DNA of 21,030 nucleotides, from positions 1-21,030 of IMG/VR virus record IMGVR_UViG_3300046012_000683. One strand, given 5' to 3'. The translations under genes and the position numbers were made by a program. Below the pieces are notes generated by a model, which was not told the origin of the DNA, did no database searches, and saw only the letters and a list, made by a program, of their open reading frames with translations. Each line of letters starts with the position of its first letter. Positions within the stretch are counted from its first letter, which is position 1. This DNA comes from a virus. Positions 7,115 through 15,100 of this stretch are shown here, in pieces.

Positions 7115-7438
7115 ATGCGCAAGCTCACCCAGGCTCGCCGCGACCGTGTCCTCGACCTGTGGGCCGAGGGCAAGGGGTTGTCGATGAGAACAATATCCGA
7201 ACGCCTGGGCTTGAGCCTGTCGACCGTTCGCCGAGTGATCGAGCCGCTCGTTTTGATCGACAAGGCGCCGGCTGGGCGGTCCCACAACCGGCAAACGCCC
7301 GTTGCTCGTAGGTCGATGACAGGCGAGGGCGCGCCCTGCCCTGCCCCCGTCAAAAACGCTCGACCTAATACACCAAAAAAGGTGTTAATTACGCGCTGCC
7401 GGAGCGCCGATTGGTCGAGGGCCTGGCGCAATGGCTAG
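7115..7438 (+). CDS. Helix-turn-helix protein, possible regulator
   Basis: The 107-residue protein has an N-terminal helix-turn-helix (RDRVLDLWAEGKGLSMRTIS...LGLSLSTVRRVIEPLV, residues 9-46) of the sigma-region-4/resolvase type. Residues 50-107 are rich in Pro, Arg and Ala and probably disordered. The ribosome site is weak, so coupling to the gene 3 bases upstream is likely. The end of the gene overlaps the nuclease start by 8 bases and holds an AT-rich inverted repeat, which could be a binding site for this protein itself. Regulator is inferred from the fold only. Confidence 0.62.
   Translation: MRKLTQARRDRVLDLWAEGKGLSMRTISERLGLSLSTVRRVIEPLVLIDKAPAGRSHNRQTPVARRSMTGEGAPCPAPVKNARPNTPKKVLITRCRSADWSRAWRNG
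7366..7391. promoter_or_regulatory. AT-rich imperfect inverted repeat 40 bases upstream of the VRR-NUC gene
   Basis: TAATACACC (7366-7374), AAAAAA, then GGTGTTAATTA (7381-7391): five perfect pairs next to the loop and four more after a two-base bulge. It stands out as an AT island in GC-rich DNA and lies in the last codons of the HTH gene. An operator or promoter part is possible; no clear -35/-10 pair could be assigned. Confidence 0.35.
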
Positions 7439-7799
7439 GCAACCCGAGGGGCGATTGCAGCGACGTATCCGCAAGGCCCTCGAGAAGCAGGTAGGGGGGT
7501 TCTGGATGAAGATACACGGTTCCGAGTTCCAGCGTGCCGGCATGGGTGACCTGCTGGGGTGCGTGCATGGCTTGTTCTTCTCCATTGAGGTCAAGCGCGC
7601 GAAGAAGGGCAAGCTCAGCGACGTGCAGATAGAAACGCTGTGCGACATCGGCGACGAGGGCGGAAACGTCGAGGTCGTAGTCAACTCAAAGCAGGCGGTC
7701 AAGTTCGTGCAGTCGGTGCTCGCCGACAAGAAGCCTCGCCGGAAAACGTTACCGTCCGTCGGCCCCGAGCTGCTCAAGGTATTGGTGAAGAGGCGGTGA
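7431..7799 (+). CDS. VRR-NUC domain nuclease
   Basis: The 122-residue protein is a single VRR-NUC domain, the standalone phage form of the PD-(D/E)XK nuclease found in FAN1. It shows E6 in the first helix, G37-M-G-D40-L, the strand FFSIEVK with E53 and K55, Q66 after KLSDVQ, and the closing GGNVEVVVNS. Family members cut branched DNA such as Holliday junctions or flaps. The ATG has GAGGG at 7418-7422, and its stop overlaps the GTG of the helicase gene (GTGA), so nuclease and helicase are made together and probably act on the same DNA structures. Confidence 0.88.
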   Translation: MARQPEGRLQRRIRKALEKQVGGFWMKIHGSEFQRAGMGDLLGCVHGLFFSIEVKRAKKGKLSDVQIETLCDIGDEGGNVEVVVNSKQAVKFVQSVLADKKPRRKTLPSVGPELLKVLVKRR

Positions 7800-9214
7800 C
7801 CCTGTGGTCCCAGCTTAGACCGCTGCAGAAATCGGCGGTCAAGTTCTGCCTCAAGCAATCGACCGTTGCTCTATTTTTCCGTCAACGACTCGGGAAGACC
7901 TGGATAGCGCTGGGTGTCATCGAGCAGCTCCGGCCCTCGCTCACCCTGATCGTTGTGCCGTTGACCAACAAAGAGTCGACTTGGGCTGACCTGATACACT
8001 CGAAGCTGCCCGACTACGACTTGCTGACATTCCCCGACAAGATCAAGCGCAAGGGCCTGCTGAAGGCGCTGCGCGGTTTCAAGTCGGGCATCCTGTTGCT
8101 TCACTTCGAGCAAATGGTAGCAGTGATCGAACAGCTGAGGCGGCGCGACTGGGATTTAGTCGTCATCGATGAGTGCCACAGGCTCAAAGACAAGGGGTCG
8201 CGTTCATCCCGGGCGGCTGATAAGCTGTCATACGCTCGCAGGAAGATCGGGCTCTCCGGAACGCCCATCGAGGACCAACCCTCCGACGTATGGGCGCAGT
8301 TCCGGTTCATAGCGCCGAACGTCCTCGGCACATGGTGGGCTGACTTCGACGCGACATATATGGAGCAGCCCGAGCATGATCCCTATGCCAAGGACTCGTC
8401 TGGCAGAATGAAGTATCGCATCAACTCGCCCGGGTTTAGGCGAGCGATGATGCGCTACCGCATCGAGAAGCGACGGTGCAAGTTCAGGGCGGACAAGCTG
8501 TCGGACTTCCTCGACTTGATAAAGCCCTACTCGTGGCGGGAGGACTTGCCCGGGCCTGCGCCTAAATTCCATATAGAGCGCGTTGTGCTGCGCGGCGATC
8601 AGCGGGAGTTGTACGAACAGCTGCGCAAGCGTCGAGTCATCAGAGTCGGCAAGAAGCGCATCACTGCGCCGATGAAGATGACACTCAACGAGAAGCTCGC
8701 GCAGATTTGCGGCGGGTACTTGATTGACGACGTTGGGTCAGTGCATGAGGTCGGGCGGGCGAAGCTGCGTCGATTGCACACGATACTAGATCGGTGGGGC
8801 TCGCCTGCGGTCATCTTCTGCCGCTATACCGCCGAGGTAGAAGCGATCAAGCATGAGGTGGGGGGGAGGGTTGCTGTGCTGTCGGGTCAAACGCCGCGGA
8901 AGCAGAGACCGGGCATCCAACGCGCCTTTCAGGCGGGCAAGATCGATCGTTTGATTTGCCAGATACGCACAGGCGGGGTTGGTGTCGACTTGTTCAGAGC
9001 GCGTTACCTAGTCGTGTTTTCTTGCAACTTCAGCTCGATTGATTTTAGCCAGATGGTTGCGCGTATCCAGTTGCCGGACCAAGAACGGCCGGTCGATATT
9101 ATTCTTATCGTTGTTAACGACTCTGTTGACACTGACAAGTTGAACGTATTACGTGACAAATCCTCGCGGACAGACAGAACACTGTCCTCACTCAAAAGGA
9201 GCTTACATGACTAA
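7796..9214 (+). CDS. SNF2-like superfamily 2 DNA helicase/translocase
   Basis: The preferred start is the GTG at 7796 overlapping the nuclease stop; the longer open frame back to 7640 only shadows the nuclease. The 472 residues hold LRPLQKSAV (motif Q-like, 7-15), the Walker A variant RQRLGKT (29-35, K34), DECH (125-128), SGTP (154-157), the C-terminal lobe VIFCRYTAEVEAI, the motif V stretch RTGGVGVDL, and a motif VI-like SQMVARIQLPDQ. It uses ATP to move along duplex DNA. The first Gly of the P-loop is replaced by Arg, as in other phage members with an R-x-GKT loop, so it is probably active. Together with VRR-NUC it may process recombination intermediates or remodel protein-bound DNA. Confidence 0.88.
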   Translation: MTLWSQLRPLQKSAVKFCLKQSTVALFFRQRLGKTWIALGVIEQLRPSLTLIVVPLTNKESTWADLIHSKLPDYDLLTFPDKIKRKGLLKALRGFKSGILLLHFEQMVAVIEQLRRRDWDLVVIDECHRLKDKGSRSSRAADKLSYARRKIGLSGTPIEDQPSDVWAQFRFIAPNVLGTWWADFDATYMEQPEHDPYAKDSSGRMKYRINSPGFRRAMMRYRIEKRRCKFRADKLSDFLDLIKPYSWREDLPGPAPKFHIERVVLRGDQRELYEQLRKRRVIRVGKKRITAPMKMTLNEKLAQICGGYLIDDVGSVHEVGRAKLRRLHTILDRWGSPAVIFCRYTAEVEAIKHEVGGRVAVLSGQTPRKQRPGIQRAFQAGKIDRLICQIRTGGVGVDLFRARYLVVFSCNFSSIDFSQMVARIQLPDQERPVDIILIVVNDSVDTDKLNVLRDKSSRTDRTLSSLKRSLHD

Positions 9215-9485
9215 AGAAGTCGAAGACAAGTACGGCATCGAGGACTTCGCGAAAATGATCGGAGTCCTGCCCTCAACAGCGCGCCTGAAACTGCGGAACG
9301 CCGGCATCAAGAAGACCGGTCGCAGCTACACGTGGCCCTCCAAAGGGGCGATGGAAGTGACGGCAGAGAAGCTCGCGAAGGGCCCGGCGAAGAAGACCGC
9401 GCCGGCCAAGAAAAAGGCGCCGGCCAAAAAGGCATCGGCGCCCAAGAAGAAGGCCAAGAGCGAGGGCGCTTCGGCCGCGGCTTGA
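9207..9485 (+). CDS. Small DNA-binding protein with histone H1-like Lys/Ala/Pro tail
   Basis: The start is the ATG at 9207, 5 bases after AAAGGAG (9195-9201), within the last codons of the helicase; the upstream ATG at 9153 lacks such a site. Residues 1-52 look like a small helix-turn-helix or winged-helix domain (YGIEDFAKMIGVLPSTARLK...GIKKTGRSYTWPS). Residues 55-92 are PAKK/APKKK repeats ending in Ala and Ser, as in linker histone tails and bacterial H1-like proteins. It may compact or organise phage DNA; the fold assignment is moderate and the role inferred. Last gene of the + strand unit. Confidence 0.72.
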   Translation: MTKEVEDKYGIEDFAKMIGVLPSTARLKLRNAGIKKTGRSYTWPSKGAMEVTAEKLAKGPAKKTAPAKKKAPAKKASAPKKKAKSEGASAAA

Positions 9486-9491
9486 GGTTAA

Positions 9492-9516
9492 GGGGGGTGA
9501 CGGACCCTCACCCCTC
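9492..9516. terminator. Hairpin between convergent operons, possible bidirectional terminator
   Basis: GGGGGGTGA (9492-9500) pairs with TCACCCCTC (9508-9516): seven perfect pairs, one G-U and one more G-C, around a 7-base loop. It sits in the only gap (34 bases) between the two converging transcription units. Neither strand shows a T-run after the stem, so intrinsic termination is only plausible. Confidence 0.45.
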
Positions 9517-9519
9517 CCC

Positions 9520-9933
9520 TCACCTCTTAGTGACGATCAGCGCATCGCAGGACGGTTCCTGGGCATAACGATTGGTCAACTTGACGTAGTCCGTCTGGTA
9601 CTTCCGAATAGCCTCGGTCGCAAACGACAGCGCAGGCATATTGCCCTGGATTTGGGCGTAGCATCGCAGCTCGACGGCATCTCGGATATTCCTCTCGATC
9701 TGGCCGACGCGTATATCTCGCAGCTGTTCTTGCTGCGTCTGACTTTGGGCAGATGAGGTGAACCCGGAGAAAATAAACGGGATCAAGCCCCAAATGAGGG
9801 ACGTCTGTACCATCTGAAAACCTCCTAATATAACGAGGCAGAGAGCCACAGTCTGCCTCCATCTGAAGACGTGTTCTGGCTCGTCGGTTTCAGGGGTCGG
9901 GAAAAGTGCGGCTGCGAGGTCAGATAGGATCAT
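9520..9933 (-). CDS. Membrane protein of the lysis region, unknown function
   Basis: The 137-residue protein is the last gene of the late operon; its ATG overlaps the Rz1 stop (ATGA). Residues about 27-58 (TVALCLVILGGFQMVQTSLI then WGLIPFIFSGF) form one long or two short membrane spans. The remainder (60-137) is polar, helical, Gln/Arg-rich and has two Cys (91, 129), like a periplasmic coiled coil. Position suggests a lysis accessory or second holin, but no family is recognised. Confidence 0.65.
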   Translation of the reverse strand: MILSDLAAALFPTPETDEPEHVFRWRQTVALCLVILGGFQMVQTSLIWGLIPFIFSGFTSSAQSQTQQEQLRDIRVGQIERNIRDAVELRCYAQIQGNMPALSFATEAIRKYQTDYVKLTNRYAQEPSCDALIVTKR

Positions 9934-10178
9934 TTCGAGACAGCCCCTACTAATCCGTGGTGCCTGTCGGCGCAGTCGTAATAGAGCTCACTGACTTCCG
10001 TCAGCTTGCGTAATACCGTTTTCGCTTGACCGTCTTGAAGGGGCGTTAGGCGGGGGCATTCCGCCAACAGGTTCGCCGGGAGGGGCTTCCGGTCCGGCAA
10101 GAGCGGCATTGGCGAGGAGCAAGCCGTCATCGTCAAAGCACTCACGAGAATAAACGGTAGTGCTACCCTCAATAACAT
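9930..10178 (-). CDS. Rz1: Rz1-like outer-membrane spanin lipoprotein, nested in Rz
   Basis: The 82-residue lipoprotein has a signal peptide (LLRVALPFILVSALTMTAC) with the lipid-bearing Cys at residue 20, followed by a Pro-rich stretch (PMPLLPDRKPLPANLL) as in o-spanins. Its first two thirds lie in another frame inside the end of the Rz gene. A consensus ribosome site, AGGAGGT at 10184-10190, sits 5 bases before the ATG, within Rz codons, showing the nested gene is really translated. Exported to the outer membrane, it should join the Rz protein across the periplasm and fuse the membranes in the last step of lysis. Confidence 0.85.
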   Translation of the reverse strand: MLLRVALPFILVSALTMTACSSPMPLLPDRKPLPANLLAECPRLTPLQDGQAKTVLRKLTEVSELYYDCADRHHGLVGAVSK

Positions 10179-10434
10179 TGTCCACCTCCTGTACTATGTG
10201 CTTGTAAAAGACGCGGGCCGTCGAGTGACCCAGCTCGTAAGCAGTCGAGGCCTCACCCGCCTTCTCCTGCTCGGCGTCAGCGACGAGTCGAGCCTGCTGC
10301 TGGAGGGCCTCGATGCGATGCTCGCCGCGCAGAGTCGCGATTGACGAGCCCTCGTACCATCCGCCGCCGGCTGAGGCCAGCAGCAGCCCCCCAGCGACGA
10401 TGATAAACCACGGGTTGAGGAATAATGGGTTCAT
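9988..10434 (-). CDS. Rz: Rz-like inner-membrane spanin
   Basis: The 148-residue protein has an N-terminal signal-anchor (residues 8-27, PWFIIVAGGLLLASAGGGWY), then a helical coiled-coil region rich in Ala, Gln and Glu (32-90), and the typical late motif YSRECFDDDGLLLANAALAG (95-114) of phage Rz proteins. Past residue 115 it is Pro/Gly rich, the part that shares its DNA with Rz1. Its ATG overlaps the stop of the upstream holin candidate. It bridges the inner membrane to the Rz1 lipoprotein. Confidence 0.86.
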   Translation of the reverse strand: MNPLFLNPWFIIVAGGLLLASAGGGWYEGSSIATLRGEHRIEALQQQARLVADAEQEKAGEASTAYELGHSTARVFYKHIVQEVDNVIEGSTTVYSRECFDDDGLLLANAALAGPEAPPGEPVGGMPPPNAPSRRSSENGITQADGSQ

Positions 10435-10688
10435 GCCTTTGCCTCCGTTCTTCGCTTCATCTCGGCTTTCACCGCGGCGACAATGTGAGCACCTGTGGTC
10501 GCAACAAGCAGGGGAATGCCCGGGTGACTGTCAGTACTTGTAAGTGATGCGCGAATTTGGTCGCCGACTTGAGCTAACCCGTTCGCGAGGTTCACTAGCG
10601 TTGCGCCCCATAGCCCGATCTTCGTGAGCGACAGGCGGGGCCGTGTCAAGTCGTCCTCGAGCAAGTTCAAGAAATCAAGTACCCTCAT
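10431..10688 (-). CDS. Holin candidate
   Basis: The 85-residue protein lies between endolysin and Rz and overlaps both genes by 4 bases, the usual holin slot. Residues 23-42 (KIGLWGATLVNLANGLAQVG) and 57-73 (GIPLLVATTGAHIVAAV) are weakly hydrophobic stretches that may span the membrane; the C-terminus KAEMKRRTEAKA is basic, as holin tails are. No family is recognised, so the call rests on position, size and charge. Confidence 0.55.
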   Translation of the reverse strand: MRVLDFLNLLEDDLTRPRLSLTKIGLWGATLVNLANGLAQVGDQIRASLTSTDSHPGIPLLVATTGAHIVAAVKAEMKRRTEAKA

Positions 10689-11146
10689 GGCCGCACGATG
10701 ATGCCGGGGTGGTATTGGGGGTCGCCTGAGAACTTCGACAGCAGCTGGCGACGATCACCGGGACCCACAGCAAAGTGACACCAGGACTCGTATTCGTAGA
10801 TGACTTGATCGAACTCGAGCTTCTGGGTTTGCGCCAGGCGTCGGCATACCTCGATGGGCGTGCCGAACCTCGGTGCTGTGAAGTCGGCAGCAAGCCCTAG
10901 CATGTGGGCGCTGGTGCGCGAGGAGCCGGCTACGGCATCATTCACCCGCTGACACCGGTACCCGGACGTGACGATGAGCGGGACGCTGCCCAGGATCGCC
11001 CTGACGATCTCTAGGTGACCCGCCAGGCGGGTTAGGTTCGACACGATATCGGGGGGCGGTTCGAACTGCTCGGTGAAGCCCTCGCGCGCCGCCTTCTGGG
11101 ACACGAGCAATTCCTCGAGCGTGAAGTTTATGGAGAGCCTGGTCAT
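10685..11146 (-). CDS. Endolysin, peptidase M15 family (D-Ala/L-Ala-D-Glu type peptidoglycan peptidase)
   Basis: The 153-residue protein matches the M15_3 group: FTLEELLVS at the start, SGYR (61-64), zinc ligands H81 and D88 in SAHMLGLAADF, and H124 in WCHF, with DQVIYEY before it. These zinc peptidases cut peptide cross-links in peptidoglycan. There is no signal peptide, so release depends on the holin. It follows the tail fibre gene with a 1-base overlap (TGATG). Confidence 0.88.
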   Translation of the reverse strand: MTRLSINFTLEELLVSQKAAREGFTEQFEPPPDIVSNLTRLAGHLEIVRAILGSVPLIVTSGYRCQRVNDAVAGSSRTSAHMLGLAADFTAPRFGTPIEVCRRLAQTQKLEFDQVIYEYESWCHFAVGPGDRRQLLSKFSGDPQYHPGIIVRP

Positions 11147-12165
11147 CAGTTCGCCGTCAGGCCGAAGAAGGTGACGCCTGCATCCGAGGGGTCAGACGCC
11201 TGACCGCCGGAGCCGCCCGCATCGCCGAAGTAGATATCCACGACGGGGTCGACGCCGGAGAAGCCTTTGCCCATGCCGATGGAGCCGGCCGTCGCCGGGT
11301 TCGGGCCGTTGCCGGTGGGAGCCGCGTAACCGTGAGTGTAGTTGAGACCTCCGGACAGCGTCGCTTGGTAGTGGCCCACCCCAATCCGCGCGATTGAGGC
11401 CACGTTGAAGGAGGCGGTAACGACAACAGCGGCACCACTCCAGTGGAAATTCGCCCATGCCTTTATGGCAGAGTTGTGGTACGGCAAGTACTTCGCAGTC
11501 ACCTGCTTGACATCGTTGGTGCCGGTCTCCATGTCGGCGGCGAGCGCGGGGCCGTGCGTCATGCTCTGGAGGACGAAGCCGAGGGAGGCGACATAGACGA
11601 CTTCGAACACGCCACCCGTGGGTAGTTCTGCGGCGCCCGGATTTGTGCCGTCGGCGTGAACGATGGGCGTTGCAGGCAGCCCATTGACGACCAGTGTGGC
11701 TGCACCGGTGTTGTCTGATGCAGCCTTCTTGATCCTGACAGGCGCGCCCACGAGGTTCGCCAGGGCAAGGGGATCGGGCGACAGCATGATGCTCAACGCG
11801 TCGGCGGACCCCGTATCGACCGCGTAGTTCGACGTCTGCTGCTGGTTCGCGCTGTTCTGGTTCTGGATCGTTGTCATCTGACCTGCGGTCAGCAGGTTCG
11901 AAGCGTTCGCTCCAGCGCTCCAGGCGGCAGCCGTAGTGCCCTCTTGCGCTCGCACTAGAGTAACCGCGTCACCCGTTCGAGAGGTGACATGCGCAATCTC
12001 GTAGGGCCCGGTTGAGGGATCGCCGAGGGTCATCACGAAGTAGTCGCTGCCTGTGGGCGAGGGGAACAGAGCGCCGGTGCCCGCAGCGAGGTTAGCCGCG
12101 GTGGCTACGTTGGTGATGGAGCCAGCGAGGGTTGAAAAAGCGTCATTCGCAAACAAGACTGCCAT
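11146..12165 (-). CDS. Tail fibre protein
   Basis: The 339-residue protein opens with a segment common in tail fibres (FANDAFSTLAGSIT, then the VTSRTGDAVTLVRAQEGTTA signature, 60-79). A short Gln/Asn-rich helix (103-113) follows, then the repeat-type beta module DPLALANLVGAPVRIKKAAS...GAATLVVNGL (131-168). The C-terminal 120 residues are Gly- and Ser-rich beta structure and probably the receptor-binding tip. TAGGAG lies 8-13 bases before the ATG. No chaperone gene is seen next to it. Host receptor unknown. Confidence 0.8.
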   Translation of the reverse strand: MAVLFANDAFSTLAGSITNVATAANLAAGTGALFPSPTGSDYFVMTLGDPSTGPYEIAHVTSRTGDAVTLVRAQEGTTAAAWSAGANASNLLTAGQMTTIQNQNSANQQQTSNYAVDTGSADALSIMLSPDPLALANLVGAPVRIKKAASDNTGAATLVVNGLPATPIVHADGTNPGAAELPTGGVFEVVYVASLGFVLQSMTHGPALAADMETGTNDVKQVTAKYLPYHNSAIKAWANFHWSGAAVVVTASFNVASIARIGVGHYQATLSGGLNYTHGYAAPTGNGPNPATAGSIGMGKGFSGVDPVVDIYFGDAGGSGGQASDPSDAGVTFFGLTAN

Positions 12166-12175
12166 TGTGAGGCTC

Positions 12176-15100
12176 CTAGGGTTCGTTGACTACGTAGGTG
12201 AATTGGAAGGGAAGCTCGAGGGCGCCGGATTGGATCGCCGCCTTTAGTTGCGGGATATTGATCAGCGGGGTGAAGGGCACGAACGAGGTGTTCAGTTCGT
12301 TGTAGGCTTTTTGGTTGAAGCCCATTCGGTTGAACAGTGCTCCCCCCAAGGTCGAGTGAACCCCGGCGAGGAAGTTGATGTTGACTTGGTTGCCGATGCC
12401 GAAGGTGACACTGATCTGGTAGGTGCTGTCCACATTGAAGGGCACGCCATCAACACCGAGCAGGAATTGCATGATGCGGCGCTTGAGCCAACGGATGTTG
12501 AACACCTTGCCGTAGCTCTTCTGGATATGCCACGTCAGGATGCGTCGGAAGAAGTCGTCAGTCGTTACGAAGTCGGCCTGGCTCCCGAGCCTGCGGATCA
12601 TGTTGTACGGCAGAACGTTGAAGCCGTAGGTGTTGAAGGGCCCGATCACTGACCGATTACCTGACCCGAGAGCAGGCCGCCTCATGCCGTACAGGCCCTC
12701 TGCTACCCAGTCGAGCAGCGCTCCGCTAATCGGGTCCTGAGTGTAGATCGGCAAGTGGAGCGCGTTGAACCAATCGGCAAACTCCTGGGCGATGGTGTTG
12801 TACGCAGCCACAAAGGCTTGCATGTCGTCGTCATCGTTGTACTCCTGATACAGGAACGACGGAATGACCTGCGGCAGCATACCAGACGGCAGAGGCGAAG
12901 TAATGCCTAATTCGGCGACCTCTCCGTGGGCTTCGACGCCAACGAGGTTCACGTCCAGAGAGGAGGAGAGGAGCGTGAACACCGGTTCGGTCGCGGCAAA
13001 GGCCGCGTCTCTATCATAGGTATCACCGAACCACAGGACAGCCCCGGCGTCTTCATTGAAAAAGAGTTGGTTCTGGTTAGAGTTGATCAGGCCGCAATTC
13101 GTCCAGGTCGTCTCGATGTCGTAGCCCACACTGGAGAAATCGGCCGTATCATAAATGTAGATGGACGGCGTGACGCTGTTGTCGAAGGTCGTGAACTTGC
13201 TTTGCGTTGTCCACCCGATATTGCAGAGCGGCTGCCCCCACGCGCTGGAGTGCGGCCAGTCTTGAACCGCATCGAGGGTCGCCGAGCCTATGTGATAGGC
13301 TCTGAACCAACCCTGATGGACCACCTCCGATGCGTTATCTGTCGCCCAAAGGAAGAGGGTGTCACTGGGCTGGTGATAGTTGATGAATGGATAATAGAAG
13401 AAAGCATCGAAATCAGGGTTCGTACCGAGCGGGTAGTAATTGTCGGGGATAGTCGTGGACGAGAGGATGGTTAAAGCCGGCGTCGGAGAACCCGAGACCG
13501 ACAGCTTGTGCAGTATCGACTGGGCGTATTTGTGCTGGCCGGTGATGCCGGTCGGGTCGCGCGGCTGCTCGACCGCCCAGAGGTGACCGGCCGCATCGAA
13601 CACGCCATTGACGACTAAGCCGTTGATCCCCAGGCCGGTCAGGTCAATATAGCTGTGATCCCCGTTAGTGGTGTTCCACAGCTCTACAAAGGATGCTATG
13701 AACGTAGTGCTCGCCGGAGGAGCGAGCGGGTTGACTGTATTGTCCCCAAAACGCGCAGCCCAAGTCCCATCCATCGAAACAGTGAGATATGTTCCGAACT
13801 CCAACTCGTCTGTGCCGCTAGTGTTGTAATCGACCCCCGGAAAGGCTTGGAGGACAGCGAGGGTTGTGCGGCTGAGCTGAACCAGGCTGGTGTGGTAGAT
13901 GTTCGTAGTTGGGTTGCTATATACCGGCATGTAGACGAAGTTATCGTCGGTCCACGCCCCCCCGATGTTCCCCTCGAACCGGAACGCCATATCGGAGAAG
14001 CCGGTCGCCGAGAGGATGGCGGCCGAGAGGACGGGGCCGGTCTGAGCGACAGAGTCGTCCACCGTAGACTTCTTCCTCAGCCACCAATCGGTATCGTCGA
14101 TGTTCGAGCTGAGGACGAATATGGTCCCGATGCTCTGAGGGTCCACAAAGCCGTGGGCGTCAAGACCTCCCTGAGCGATAACCAGCCTCGGCGCGGCCTG
14201 AATGGCGTCATAATTGAGGATGCCCCATTGACCGCTTCCGCTGAGACTGCCGCTGTCGGCGACGATGACGGTTCGGTTATCCCCGTTCCAGACTTGGCAG
14301 GTATAATCCCACGTCGCGTGCTGATTGAATACTTGCGAACTGCTGGAGCCGTCCGTCAGGTCCGTCAGCGTGACGGTATTCAGAACCTCCAAGTTGGCCA
14401 GGCTGCCGCTGATCAGCGAGCCCTGCAGGTTGGTCCCGGAGAAGTAATCGGTCGTGGTCTTGTCGAAGGCCCGCCAGACGACCGCCCCGGTCGCCTTGTT
14501 GAGCTTGAACATGTACCCGCCGTCGTCGCCCTCGGCCCAAGTGCAAAGCGTGCCGTCGCCGGGATCGTACACCATGCTGCCGGTGTTGTTGATGTCAGTC
14601 CAGGCAGCGACGAAGTCCGTTGGGGCGATGGTCGCAACCGTGGTCATAACCAAGCCGCCGCCGACCGTGTAGACAACTTTGTCGAGATGGCAGTTGGTCG
14701 GCGACCCCCAGTTCGTCGTCAGGACGTAGACCTCGCCGGCATTGGCGCCGCCGGGGCAAGGGATGATCCGGTCGCCGGAATTGGGGTAGATGCCGGCCGC
14801 CACGGAGGTCATCGTCGAAGCGTCGATGATCTCTACATTAGTGGCCGACGAGTTCTCCTGGACGAGGGCCAGGTATTGGACGCCGGCGGATTGGAACGGG
14901 ACGAGGTAAAAGTCGAAGGTCGAGGAGTAGTTGCCGGTGTTCGACAGGAGCGTCGGACGGACGGCGGCGACCTCCAGCAAAGTCCCGAGATTGATCTTCG
15001 AGACGTGCGCGTCGCCCTGGTCGTTCGCGTATGTAGACGAGATGACGTAAAGGAACCCGTCGGCCCCGACGCAGAAGCTCCGGTCCGCCACGGTATCGGT

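Noticed and set aside
7326-7337. Perfect palindrome AGGGCGCGCCCT inside the HTH gene
   Set aside because: A 12-base GC palindrome is expected by chance in such GC-rich DNA, and no context links it to a function.
7640-7795. N-terminal extension of the helicase from an ATG at 7640
   Set aside because: It overlaps the VRR-NUC gene in another frame and encodes an Arg-rich non-conserved peptide; helicase motifs start right after the GTG at 7796.
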